In this document: in pieces, positions 12,270-24,639 of the stretch
Numbering within the stretch: position 1 is the first letter of the stretch
Layout of the letters: every line of letters begins with the position of its first letter
NCBI GenBank assembly: GCA_023846275.1
Contig: CM043870.1
Span: 17,919,057-17,983,056, forward strand
Length of the DNA stretch: 64,000 nt
Reading direction: 5' to 3'
Origin: Vanilla planifolia
Taxonomy: Eukaryota > Streptophyta > Magnoliopsida > Asparagales > Orchidaceae
Translations under genes and position numbers: made by a program
The notes under the pieces: model-generated
Seen by the model: the letters and a program-made list of their open reading frames with translations, nothing else
What the model was told of the DNA's origin: nothing
Databases searched by the model: none

Positions 12270-12588
12270 AAATTGGATGACAAACAAAAATTCTAGTATG
12301 ACAAACTTTGTAGATTTCTACTAAAATATTATTTCAATATGAGAATGTAGACAAGATTTTGTTCATTAAAGATTGCACTAATTAACTTCTTCTAGTCCAA
12401 TATATTTTTATCAATAAACTATGACTTTTCCAAATTCCAAACGATTTGGTAAAAATGTGGGTGTAGGATTTGAGATGAAGATATTCATTGAGGTTTCCTA
12501 TTTTCTCAAGTTTAAAGTCAACTATGATAAAAAAGGTATCTTTGATCATAAATAATGTACATAAATGAGATGTTAAAACTTCAAAAAA
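12270..12588 (+). pseudogene. Partial Copia reverse transcriptase (extra 5' fragment)
   Basis: The frame at about 12300-12575 follows the C-terminal half of Copia RT: Y-D-K-L-x-R-F-L-L, then N-V-D-x-x-L-F, a degraded (V)-Q-x-Y-x-D-D-I-x-F-G segment, then E-V-S-Y-F-L-K-x-K-V and K-G-I-F, ending Y-I-N-E-M-L-K. The same segment occurs again about 1.03 kb downstream inside the longer RT pseudogene (13345-13610). An equivalent extra fragment exists in copy 2 at 42545-42850, so the duplicated RT core is older than the large duplication. It runs directly into the hinge that precedes the next RT. Confidence 0.6.
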
Positions 12589-14350
12589 TAAGGAAATAGT
12601 TGCATCAAAAGAGTCAGTACAAAATGAAAATCACTTTAGAGATGTAATCTTAAGTGACCTCTCTTTTGGTGTAAAAACCACTGCCTTTCTTTAAAAAGAA
12701 ATTATATATGTTTCATCTATTTTAGAAATTTTACTATAAAAAACATGTGAAGCTTTGAGGAAAGAATTTTTTTATGAGTCCATGTTGGACGGTGTCCACT
12801 TGTTTGTGAGAGTGAATGTTTTAGAACTAAAAGATAGCCAAGTGACGACATTATTGTGACAAAAAAGTGTGTACTCAAAAATAAATAGTAAATGATTGTT
12901 TAGTTTTCATTCAAAATAAGGGAAGGCTAGTAGCAAAGGGCTATAATTAAGTGGAAGGATTCAGCTTAGAAGAAATACTTGAACCAATGTTAAGGTTGAA
13001 TGCATCAAGGTCATTTTTAACTTTTTCTTATTACAAGTTTTTTGAACTGTACCAAATGGCTATAATTAAGTGGAAGGATTAAGCTTAGAAGGAATACTTC
13101 AACCAATGTTAAGGTTTAATGCAATATGGTCATTTTTGACTTTTTCTTTTTACAAGGTTTTAAACTATACCAGATAGATGTTAAGAAAAACTTCTTAAAT
13201 GTTGTTCTTTAGGAGAAAGTGCATGGTGAATAATTGGATTTCATTCAAAATTATCTTCATAAAAATAATGTGCATAAGCTATTGAAAGAATTATATGAAT
13301 TGTACCATGAACAAAGATCCTTGATTTACATACTTAGTAGATATCTACTCAAAACAATATTTCCAGATGGGAATGTAGATATTACTTTGTTCACCATCAA
13401 CTATGCTGATGAACTTCATCGAATCCAAGATTATGCAGATGATATCATATTTGGATCAAAAAAACTTGGACTCATGTGAATGAATTAGTAAGCTTATGGG
13501 TGTTGGATCAGAGATGAACATTGGGTGTGACATCTATTTTCTCAGATTGGAAGTTAAGTAGAGTAAGGATGGTATCCTTTTATCTTAAATGAAATATATA
13601 AATGAGTTGTCAAGATTACTCGATCTTAAGAAACTCAAATGCATTTCTACTTTCAAGAGTCCCCACCATACTGTTAAATAAACATCAGAAAGGAACACCA
13701 ATAGATTTCTATGTATACCATGGGATGATATGTTCTTTACTTATCTGTAAGAAGATTAATGTTGAAATTAGTATGGGAATATTTTGGACAATTTTAAACA
13801 GGCCCCAAGGACTGCAAACTAGAAGCTATGAAAAGAATATTTTGGTGCTTTCTTAACACGACATTAGAGTTTTTGTATCTAAAATTTCAATTATGTCATA
13901 ATTTAGTAGGATATGGCGACAAAGATTATGTATGTTCTTGAATACATAAGAAAGGCATTGTAGATATTAAATCATTTTTTAAAACCTCTTAAACTCATGA
14001 CCTAGCAAAAAAAATTATTCCTTTAGCAACAAATGAACAACAATATATAGCATGGGGAGGATTTTAGTAAATGTTTTGTGTTTGAAAAGGTAATTAGATT
14101 ACATGGGATTACATTTACAAAACAAAATACCCAAAAAATATGTAAATTTGAATGTCATGTTTCTCACTCAAAACACTATAAAGTACTATAAGTCTAACCA
14201 AATTAATTTTAAGCACCATTTCATCAGGGACCATGTAAAATCAAATGTGGTAGACATTCAATTTGTTGTTAACAACATGTAACTAATTAGCATGTTAAAA
14301 ACCTTCATAGTAAAGATTTATTCCATAGAATTAGATGATTTTTTTTATGA
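12589..14350 (+). pseudogene. Copia RT-RNase H pseudogene (copy 1)
   Basis: This is a decayed plant Ty1/Copia pol C-terminal half. In order: a hinge resembling G-D-x-S-x-G-V-x-T near 12640-12690; E-A-L-R-K-E-F at about 12750; the A-R-L-V-A-K-G-Y segment near 12925; an L-Y-Q-M-D-V-K block at about 13165-13185; K-E-L-Y-E-L and L-L-K-x-x-F near 13270-13365; the catalytic-site region Y-A-D-D-I-I-F-G-S at about 13433-13457 (family Y-V-D-D-I-I-F-G-S); the M-Y-R-G-M-I-G-S-L-L equivalent (Y-H-G-M-I-C-S-L-L) near 13715-13745; A-P-R-T near 13802; and RNase H end residues H-H-F-I-R-D-H-V near 14215. Stops and frameshifts are frequent, and the 81-codon frame 13234-13479 is the longest intact piece. No integrase lies upstream. 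Confidence 0.85.
12939..13174 (+). repeat. 119-bp tandem duplication inside the RT pseudogene
   Basis: GGCTATAATTAAGTGGAAGG starts at 12939 and again at 13058. The two units run in parallel to the TGTACCA / TATACCA region, with about a dozen differences. The unit length is not a multiple of three, so it shifts the frame. Copy 2 (from 43206) carries a single unit, so the duplication arose after the split or was lost there. Confidence 0.9.
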
Positions 14351-15960
14351 TGAAAAAATAGGGAGAAATTAAGCTTTATTTTAAGAGAAGTTTCTAGAGT
14401 GAGGAAGAGCTCATCTGTATGCTCCAATTACCTTCAAATCTAACTTCACTTTGATAATATCCAACAAATGTTTTCTTGCACTACATTCAATTGTGATATC
14501 ATAAACATAGATGGTAAGTAATAATAAATAAAAAGAGGTTATTGCTACCAAGAGGAATGCTCTAAGATATTTTGATGTTAATAATCTAATTAAATTGCAT
14601 ACTAATTGATTGTGTAGCTCTACTTGTAGATCCGGTAGGTAAACAACACTGGAAGGAGATTAATGTTGGAAGAATAGGTAAATTGAATAAATATATCGAT
14701 ATAAAAATGTGTGGAATAAGAATGAAAAGTTTTTTTTTGTATGGTCAAGCAACAAAGTGTTTCTTTTGTGTATGAGACTTCCTTACCTTATAAATTAGTA
14801 AAATAGAGAAGATTTATTATCAAGTTGACCATATATTAAAGATTACTATTAAGTTTTTGTTATCATTTTTGTTTATATCAATTACATACATTTTGTTTCA
14901 TGTTAATAGTTTTTCTATTGTCTTAATAATTTCATAATTTGTGAATCTTTTACACCATTTTATTTTCTTTTACAAAATAGATAGTTAAGCATTTTAGATA
15001 AGTCATTAAGTCATTCACAAGAATATTTTCTTATATATTTTTTATAATTTTTAATAAAAGAAAGTTATTCGTCTTTCGTATATGCTAATCATATCTTTCA
15101 ACAAATTAAATATTTTATTTTCTGCATAATAAATTTTTTTATAAATATTTACTTATGTTGGAACTATTAATCTTGACATTTTTATGTTTTTGAAAAATTT
15201 GTTATTGATAATACTTTTCAAGCTTTACCTCTAAAAATTTTTCTTATGTTTATATTTTCATAATTTATACATTTGTAGATCATAGTATTCTTGTTAGTTC
15301 ATTTATTTAAATCTAAATTATTATTATAACGTTTATTTTAAATATTTGCATAAGAACTAAGATTTTTGCAAACACATTTTCATCACTGTGTCAATAAAAG
15401 AACTCTATTGATATATATTGCAAATTTTATATAATTTTCTAAAAATATTTTATTTCTTTAATAATTTTGTTGTTTTACTACTTTTAAAAATTACTTATTT
15501 TTTCATGATTAACTTAAACTTACTTATCGTTAAATGGCTTTTAATGTTTTATATTAATTTAATTTTATTTGTTCCAGCATGTTAAATGTATATTCTATTT
15601 TATATGATTTTTTTATTGGGACAATTACATGATGGTATGGAATACCCATTATTCATTCATTTTTAATAAGCTTTTTCTTTCACTAAAACATCATAATTAA
15701 TTAATTTTGCAAGCTATTTCTATGAAATATTTTAATATAATTTAAGATATTAATTATCTTGGCAAAATCTTAAATTTTATGAATTTTTTTTTGCAACACG
15801 TATGTTCCTACTTACATATTATCTACATAATTTTAATATATCATCTTATAGAAAGTATAATATCTTATTTATTTATTTTTCTATATATTTTCATTTTCGA
15901 CAAACATATTTGAATTCATGGTTTTATTGACAAAACGTTTCTTTTGTCATTAAATGATAA
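14351..15960. other. AT-rich DNA, no gene
   Basis: 14360-14760 is collinear with 44500-44920 and probably represents the tail of the Copia element. 14770-15960 has no clear match in copy 2, where a nested Copia relic sits. I see no coding or structural feature in it beyond low-complexity A/T tracts. Confidence 0.5.
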
Positions 15961-16124
15961 GTATAAAAATTATTTTTAAGTTAATAAAAATTTTGAACAA
16001 TTTGAAAAAAAGATTTTTCATAAAAGCTGAAAAAGAAATCAAAGAAATTACGAAATTATAAAAAGACACAAAATCTAGAAAAAAATTAATAAACAATTTT
16101 AAAGTTAAATTTATTTATAATTGT

Positions 16125-16725
16125 TGTCAAAACTAAATTTTTGTAGCACTCAAGCCGACAAAATATATCATTGTTATGGAAAGGCCTAAATTTTAAAATG
16201 TTGTAAAATCATTTAAAACGATTAAAAGCTTATGATATTATAGAAAATGCTTGAAAAGTTGTTTTGAGTGTCATAATTGAAAATATAACAATCAAAGTAG
16301 TGTAATTGAAATTCATTGAGGAATTAAAAAAATAGTTAATAATATAAAATGTTATAAATAAAAGAATATAACTTCTCAAAAATAAATAATATTTTATAAT
16401 GATTAGAAATCAATATTTGAAAATTAAAAAAAATAAGTTTAAATTTTTAATAAAATGATATACTAAGAATCATAATATCATAATACTAAAAAAATTAATA
16501 GAAGATAAAGGTGTGCAGCAAAAGTTAGCATCTTTGTTCAAAACTATGAAAACAATGATCAATCCTAATAACTATTATTATCTAGATCAAATACTAGAGG
16601 CAAAATATATGCTCCACAATTTTTTTACAACACCTTTATCTAAACTGAGAGCAATTAAATATCGATGTGTAAAGGCATTTTAAGAAGGTTTTATGCCTTC
16701 TTTATATGGTCCTTAACCATCATTA
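16125..16725. repeat. Inverted-repeat-like segment (about 0.6 kb)
   Basis: 16625-16720 (CAACACCTTTATC … AAATATCGATGTGTAAA … CTTCTTTATAT) is the reverse complement of 48043-48135 in copy 2, which lies collinear with 16155-16245 rather than with 16625. A degraded left arm at 16150-16205 fits as the inverse partner. Copy 1 therefore appears to hold two inverse arms about 0.45 kb apart, while copy 2 keeps only the left one. It may be a TIR element or an inverted duplication. No transposase was seen. Confidence 0.4.
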
Positions 16726-18300
16726 CATATAAGTACACTAATTATTTAAGCATTATATACCTTTCCTTTTAACATTTTTTTTAAAAATAAATTATTTTTT
16801 TCAAAGTTATTTCACTTTACATGACGATTATTTTGGTAACTAAGCTATGTATATTTTTGATATATTAAGTATTCAATTATCATAATTATTTTTATATGTT
16901 TCAATATTATGATTTTTTAATTACAATAACAAAATTTTTCTCTACTTATGTTATTGTGCAACTTTATAACGTATCGTTTAATTTTACAAAATATTTTAAA
17001 TTATTTCTTTATATTTATCAAGCATTTTTTGTTTAATTTACCTTTTTTATTTAATGTTAACATTTCTTTTTAAACCAACTAATATTTTAAATTAAACATT
17101 TTTTAAAATATTTAAATAAATTTAATAAAGATTGGCTATTTATTATTCTGTTTCAATTAGGAAACTCTTTGTTGAGGCATTATTCTTAATTATTATCTTA
17201 ATTATTTACAAAATAGTTATGTTTCAAAAAGTTTTTAAAATGTGGTAAATTCTTTCAATATTGTTTTTACCAATAATTTAAATATTGTTTAACATCTATG
17301 ATGTTTTTTCTCTAACCAAAATGATTTCAAACAACTTGTAATTATTTAATTTATATTATATCATTGATGTTCATATGTTCAACTTCTTGTCTTGCTTGCT
17401 TACAACACACAATCTAAATGTTTAGAATCATTAAGACTTCCTTATTCTAATATTTAAAGTTAATTTTAATTTGAAATTTTTTTTGACAAATTGGTAAAAT
17501 AATTTCTAAAATTGAATATTTTCACTTAATTTTCTATTTTTAAGTTTCATTTTTTATTATAAAATTGTATTATTTTACATTTTCAAAATTTATTTTTTAT
17601 TGAAAGTTTTAGGAAAACTTTTCTCAAAAAGTATTGGTAATTTTTCTTATAATTCAAAATTTGCACGTAATCAATATGGTTTTTGCAAAAATATTATACA
17701 TATTGATTATATGTGGTAAAGTATTTTCCTTAATTATTGATTTTTATATATTTATCCATTGTTTGATTTTTTTTTGTAATGACAAGTTTTTCCTACTTGT
17801 TTCTTTAGGAATTGTTTTACTATGTTTGTAAATATTTGAATTAGTTATAGTAGCTTTATCGGATAATGGTACAATTTTATGTTTTAATATTTTTACAAGC
17901 TTATGAAAGTTATATTTTCAACTAATTATTTTTCATGTGATAAGTTCTTTTAAAATCTATCACTTTCTTATTTGTAAAAAGATGTTCATGAAAAATGCAT
18001 TAATTTTTTAATAATTAATATTTAACTTTAAAAATATTCCCCTTTTGCAATGTATATAAAATATTTGAAATATTTTATATTTAACTTTTTTAAAACTAGA
18101 ACATTCTACAAAATAGAACATTCTATAAAATATCTAAAAATAATCAAAATACAATGTGAAATTTGTCATAAAATATAACTCATATGTTGAGAAAAATAAA
18201 AAATTAAAAAAATATAAGCAAAAAATAATGAGAAACAAAACATTTTAGTTATCAATAACTATTTAATATTATATTAGTTAAAACAATATACAATACATCA
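16726..18300. other. AT-rich DNA, no gene
   Basis: Collinear in part with 48300-48700 and 50190-50370 (for example the GGATAATGG region near 17860 and 48480). The 65-codon frame at 17634-17831 is low-complexity hydrophobic and is not conserved in copy 2. A 17-bp near-repeat (AGAACATTCTA-AAAAT type) lies at 18096-18131. Confidence 0.5.
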
Positions 18301-21200
18301 AACTATGATAAATATTTTACAGCAAATAAAAAACAAAAGAAGAATGATGGAAGAAGAAAGTAGATAGGAATCAAACAACTAGATTTAGCTCTTTGTTTTA
18401 TGACACAGAGATAAAGAAAAAGTGGATGAAGAGTAAAGGAAAAGGAAGCAAGGCCAATATATACCCTCCACTATAATTGCATGCTTTGGTCAAAAATCTC
18501 AATGATGGTGAAATCAAATATATAATGCCAATTTCATATTTCCATTCATAAAAGTAATTTAATTGTTCATAATAGGAATCCATCAATCAAAAGATTACTT
18601 GCCAAGTATAAAAAACTTTCCTTATACATAAACCATTGCAAACAAATAAATTATATAGTTGCAATCATGAAAAAAATATCCCTATATGATCTAATGTAAG
18701 TCTTCGATTACAGCATGTCTTATATTTGTTAAATAACCAAAGAGGTCACATACACAATATATTTATACTCTCAGAGTAATCATTGAGTTCAACATTTATT
18801 TTAAAGGTGTGACTAATCAATTATCTAAAAAGATATTATATATATGGAAATGCACTTTTATGCTTAGTCTTATTTTCTAAATTAAGGACAAGAAAATTTT
18901 TTGAAACAACACAAATTCAACTTATTCATCTTTTAATGACCTATTTAGAAAAATTTTAAGACAAAGAAACTCAGATGGATGTGTTTCAAAATGGTAATGC
19001 TCTAAAGTCTTACTACAACAATAAGAAGTAAAATTAGGAGTGCATTATTTAGATGTTGATAAGTTTCATTTAGAGTTGATATAAGTGCTTGAATTTTTGG
19101 AAGTTCTTCACATTTGCATTTGCATCAAAGAAAGTCAAAACTTCACTTAATTGATTATCATCGATGAAATGTAAACATGAAGTGTTTAATAATAAGATTG
19201 ATATTTTAAGTCATAGCAATTACTTGATCAAAGCGTCAAGCACCTAGTAACACAAAATAAGTTCTTCCAAGTATAATATAAATGCAGCCATATAAATTTG
19301 TCACATGAAATATTAAGAAATTTCCAAACATGATAACAATATATTGTCTTTAATTTGAATGGATTTATCAAAGTTCATTATAATGGGTAAAAGAAGGGCA
19401 ATATGATTAATATTATGATCTAACCATGATAACCCTTAATAAATAATAATATTCTCATTAATAAAAATTATAGCTTCTCAAAAAAGTTTTAGTATTAAAC
19501 ATATTAAGAGATTTCACATAATAATCAAATGGATTCTGATAGTGGATTAAGTAATATAATACAATAAATGTGTAAAACGAATCATTTTATGGTTTGAGTG
19601 AAATTGAAATGCATGTAACTAAAGCATAATTATAAATGTTCATGTTTATGATATTGAATGGAAGGGAATGTTTTTTTTTACAAGAATGAAAAGTTTTCAT
19701 AAGATAGCACTGAAATTAACAAGAATTTTGTAACCTAATTTGACAAATACAAATATGAAACTTGTCTTAAAAAATATACCTAATGCAAAATAAAAAGCAA
19801 GTCACTAGTAGCATAAGAATTACATCAAAATATAGAAAAATTTCAATGATAAATTATTTGAAAACTTGCCTTCAAACTATGCTAGAAATAATCTAGAAAG
19901 GGGATTACATTTAGTAAACAATTTTTAATTTCAATTTATGTTTAAGTAGTTAAATGTAATTACTTAGCAACATTATTCATTGGTTTGGGTGTAAAGGATA
20001 CAAGTCACTTGCAACTATTACTCACTTGTAAGCTACTTTGTAAATATGATGCATAATAAGAATATGCCACATAGACAAGATGGCAAGGGCATGAGTGTGG
20101 TTGCTAAAGTACTATAGATAATTTAAGGAAAGCTCATAACAATGTGTTGACATCATGTATGTAATGCAAAATCCAATGATTTAGAGCCTTCATGAGGGTT
20201 AGAAACAATTGCTAAAAATAAGGAAAGTGCAGTCAGTTTTGACAATGCAAAAAGTATTGGTTGTGGATCATCATGGTTGTTGAATAATGCAAAATTGACT
20301 TTGATAAGAAAAGCTTTAATAAGGAAGATACATGTGATAAGAATCCTATAGTTAGAATTGAATTTTGCTCTAATTCCATAAATATGAAGAATAATGAAGG
20401 AAGAAAAAAGATAAGGGAAGGTAGTATAGGATATGCACTCCACAATTTAAGTCAATGTGCAAACAAGACCTCCACAATGTTCACGTCAAATGTAAAATGC
20501 AACAAAGAAAGTTCCTTTGCAATGTCAAAGAATTAAGTCCAATTTTGGGAATACTTTTACATGTGGATATCTGCAAAAATTGATCTCATATGATTCAATT
20601 TCCATGTCTTATGTTTTTAAAAATATGTCAAAAGATGTCATTTGAATGTATCCACACCTCACTCATAAAATGGTTTGAAAATGTTTTAAAAAAATTGACT
20701 AGTACAATGGCTACATGCGCAGACTTGAACAAAATTTACAACACGCAAACATCTAAGCTGCTTCTAGTATTTGTTAATTAAGAACAAATCCAAGGTATAT
20801 CCGATAGATGTTTGCAGACCTTGTGTAGAATGAAACCACATTTGGCCTAATAATGCTACACATCTAAAATAGAAAAAACATTTTAGTAAATTGCTAGATA
20901 TGTGTGAAATGTCAGGAACAATGCACAAAAAAAGGGCAAATGTATATAGAAAATACTACTAACACAAAGTACATCAATTTCACTAGTAATTACTAATCAA
21001 TAGACAATATAATCAATTAAGGTAATGATAAATTTGCATAGCCATTACTGATCATTTGTTGATGTTCATAAGTAGTCTTAACTATATCTATTAAAAGTTT
21101 AAAATTAATTTCAAATTTGGTAAAGATTTAATTTATTTTATTAATACAAAACTATTCTAAAGTTTTCATAAGTTCTGTTAAATAGAGAGATTTTGGGAAT
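18301..21200. other. Unclassified block shared by both copies
   Basis: This is one of the best preserved shared segments. It is collinear with 50370-52470 and 54120-54850 (for example GTGTTGACATCATGTATGTA at 20143 and near 52117, and ATGATGCATAATAAG at about 20047 and 52009). It is less AT-rich than its surroundings in places. No protein family could be recognised on either strand. The 96-codon minus frame at 20153-20443 is not open in copy 2. It could be the untranslated interior of a large non-autonomous retroelement, a gene relic or non-coding sequence, and I cannot decide which. Confidence 0.5.
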
Positions 21201-21975
21201 AATGCTACCTAACATTTCTTAGTGCAATCAAATTCTACTATGCCTTTAGTAAATTAATTTACTCATATTAAACAATTTTAAAACCTTTGCAAACTTCAAA
21301 AACTTACATCAACTTATTGGAAGTCTTATTGAAGATTCAGTGTACATTATTGTACATAATTACCTCATCAACGTCAAGCATCAACAAGATTGTGAGAATG
21401 CTTTCTTATTTTCTATAAGTTCTACACATGAGCCTCATGTTATAGGATTAAGCAAAGAAAGTTGTTTTTTAGAATTATAACTTGGTTAGCTTTTAGTTAC
21501 AAAAGTAGCCACTTTGTGATGGTTAAGTTCAATGCACAAAGACCCAACAAAGGCTGAATTTAGCATAATAAGCGACAAACATGAATTATGTTCCAACTAG
21601 CAAAAAGTACAAGTGGTTCTAGACTAGGATTTGGAGAAAAATACTCAAATTGAGGTTGTGTGTTTACCTTAGGAAAAGGGCTTACAATGTTTTCTAAACT
21701 TGATGTGACAGTGGTTCACTTGCGTAGAAACTAATCACAGGAAAATGCTCTAGGTGTGTTTTTAATACTATTATTGTTCTTTTTTTCACATGCCAAGAAT
21801 GTGATTACTAGTGCTATAACAAGTTGGGTTATTTGGGACTAACAATTGTTATCATAAACAATTTACTAAGCTTTTAAAACTTGTAAAGTAGGATCTTCAA
21901 AACATAGAACAAAAATGTTTTCTAAGAGCTATAGTTCTTATGATACAATCCAAACAAATAGTCTTTTGTTGGATT
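21201..21975. other. Anonymous DNA, no gene
   Basis: This stretch lies between the shared block and the probable Gypsy LTR. It has no clear match in copy 2, where about 2.8 kb including the Gypsy pol relic occupies the equivalent place. No motif was seen. Confidence 0.4.
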
Positions 21976-24032
21976 CTCAATGGGGACATCAATTAGAATT
22001 TTTGATGCCAAGATACTAATCAAACATTTGTCAAACCTTTAGACAATCAATATTTCTATTCTTCTTATTCATACTTAAGATAGACATTAAACATTTATAA
22101 TAGAATCAAAATTCATACCAAGAAGGAGAAAAGACCCAAAAAATGGTCTATTGAGCCCAGTTTTGTCATTGCCTTCATATGTTGCTCATCGTCAACCTTA
22201 CTACACCTTAGAGATTACATGGACCACATTTTCCTGAATGCATATGGCTTCTATGTCAATCTAGATCACAGCTTCATATGATCAACAAGCAACTCTAGAT
22301 TTGCTATATCAAGTTTACTAATGCAAACCAAACATTAAGTAACATAGTCTCAGAACCCTCAAACAAACTAAGATCTATCAAACTATGCTAATCTACCATC
22401 CCATTCCACCATGCATTGAGCTGGATCTGATCCATGACACGATTGTTGTCATGTCGACCCATTGACATGATCTATGACACACTAATTCATATATAACATA
22501 GGAACTGAAAACATTACCTCAACCCCACGACTTGATCCACAACACAAACATATGTCAAACTTACAACACTAGAGTTGGCATGCCATCTCACAAACTAAAT
22601 CAATTAAAATCCGATACAAATATCACTTGCAACCCTCGCACAAACTTACCAAATAATGAACTAATAATATAGCTACTTAGAAAGCAATTTTGCAACTATT
22701 TGGTCCAAGGAAACTTTGGAACCAAAAAAAACATTTTTACCAAAACCTTGGCAACCACTTTTTAGAAAATAGATATTCAAAACTAAAATAATGGCTTTTC
22801 AAATTACAATTTGGCAAAAGCTTTTTAACGTAAATCTTGCATTTTTGCATTCTATTTTTTGCATTGACACTCTATAAAATTAGAGGTATACTAATGCAGA
22901 AGCATATAAAATTAGCTCACAAACACACTTTTGTTGGTGTCGCACTACTATCACAAGTCTGTTAATACAAAATTTATTTGAAATTATATTAAAAAATAGT
23001 TGAAAAATATTTATTAATTTAACCACTTCCATCATCAGCATTGCCATCTGTTAACTTGAGAACACTGATTAACCAATGTTCATCTAGCATCGACTCATTT
23101 TGCACTGACCTACGATGACCCACGTCAACTCACCAATCCCACAAATCCTACTAGCCCTTTCTTTCTACCAGACTCGATCCAACCATAAACCTGGAATGAA
23201 CACGCTAAGCCCTCTATCTACATTGCATTGATTTCACATAGCAATTTTTTCCACCAGTCATTTAGTCACCCACTATTCTTGCCACTCAAAACTTAAAATT
23301 TATTTGCAAATTTTTTAATTCAATTAATTTAATTGTTTTTTTTACTATTTTTCATTTTTGTAAAATAGTTATGAATATTTCAAAATCAGTATAAATAAGG
23401 ATGTTTGCCATATTAGAAAAAAATAATGAAAACAAATTTACTTTGTTTAGGTACTTCCACCTTTGTGAATAAAGTGTATATGCCTAACCCTTGTTGGAGA
23501 GACTCCAATTTTACTTGTGAGAGATAAGGATTGAAGGCGAGGTCCTTCCGTCAATAGAGCCCACAACCAAACCCCTTTTGAGAGACAATGATCGAAGGTG
23601 AGAAACCATCTAGTAAAAGAGTCAATAACTAAATAAATTCTCGCTTCTCCTGTCATTCACATAAACATCAGAAGGTTTAATTTTCAACAACTTTTATTTT
23701 CTAGGTAATAATCTTATGGCAAAGTTACTCTTTTTTATTGTAGTATTTCATATAGAGTTTATCTAAATGCTTTTTTTATATATCTAAAATTGGATATTGC
23801 AAAAATTATTTTTATTGGATTTTATGCTTAATACTTGAGGAGTCATCTACTTAATTTAGTAATCTATACTAATATTTTGGAATGCCAATCTTTGAATAGT
23901 TCTTAAATATCACGAATTTCTTATTACCTTGATTATTATATAGTACCTTTTTTATATTCTCTATTAATCTTGTGAGTATCTTCAATATTGTAGGATCTAA
24001 TTTAGACTATGATAGAATTTCAAATGTGCCAT
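21976..24032 (+). repeat. Probable Ty3/Gypsy 5' LTR region
   Basis: About 22030-22800 matches 57710-58500 (for example TATTGAGCCCA at 22149 against CATTGAGCCCATC at 57839, both followed by GTTGC…GCTCATCGT). Here it lies upstream of a Gypsy gag. In copy 2 the matching DNA lies directly downstream of a Gypsy integrase. That is the arrangement expected of 5' and 3' LTRs of one family. The exact ends are not resolved. Confidence 0.4.
23519..23637. repeat. 61-bp degenerate tandem repeat
   Basis: GAGAGATAAGGATTGAAGGC at 23519 and GAGAGACAATGATCGAAGGT at 23580 begin two parallel units, about 70% alike by eye. They sit within the probable Gypsy LTR. Confidence 0.55.
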
Positions 24033-24175
24033 GCATCAACTTTGGTGTCAAAGACTATGATTTTCTACTAAAAACAGTTTCTTGTTCTTTTGTTTAGTGC
24101 ATTCAACTTTGGCATTAAACATAAGTTTTCTACTAAAAAAACTATTCTACTTAATACATCAACTTTTTTTTTCAA
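24033..24175. repeat. Tandem repeat next to a possible Gypsy PBS
   Basis: GCATCAACTTTGGTGTCAAA (24033) and GCATTCAACTTTGGCATTAA (24109) both continue with TTTTCTACTAAAA. A third degraded start is near 24156. The 'TTTGGTGTC' core resembles a decayed TTTGGCGCC, the start of a common plant Gypsy PBS, but the match is too short to be sure. Confidence 0.45.
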
Positions 24176-24639
24176 CATAATTTTTTAATATTTAAATTTT
24201 TCTATTTTTACTAAAAAAAAAATTTCTTTATTTTTTATTTAAAAAATTTTAACCTTTTTTACAAAAAAATTCCTACAAATTTTTTTCTTTTTTACTTAGT
24301 TTATCCATTAAGAAACCTATAACTAGTTTTGGATATACTTTGTTTTAGGAGGTGGTACAAAAGTACTGATACAGCTCCCTATCATCTTTCTTGGAACTTA
24401 TCTAGTTCTATCTAAGAAATGGTTTGGCAAACTTTGAGACCTTGATCATTTGCCATTTTCCTAGAAGCATATCTCAACTCAAGTTTACTAGTTTATAGTA
24501 GTGATTACTTTACTTTCACATTTTTTATTAAGAAAAAAAAGAAAAGGAATGATATCCCAAATTATTTTTTTCATAATATCCCTTATGAAAAAGTAAATCA
24601 GAATCAAGGATTAGTTAAAAACCAAAGTGAATTTAAACC
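24176..24639. other. Gypsy leader region, no gene
   Basis: AT-rich stretch between the PBS-like repeats and the first gag-like residues. No motif was seen. Confidence 0.35.

Noticed and set aside
20153..20443. 96-codon minus-strand open frame
   Set aside because: No domain, and the collinear DNA in copy 2 (about 52150-52420) does not keep it open, so it is probably chance.
23447..23656. 69-codon minus-strand open frame
   Set aside because: Falls within a 61-bp tandem repeat inside the probable Gypsy LTR; no domain.
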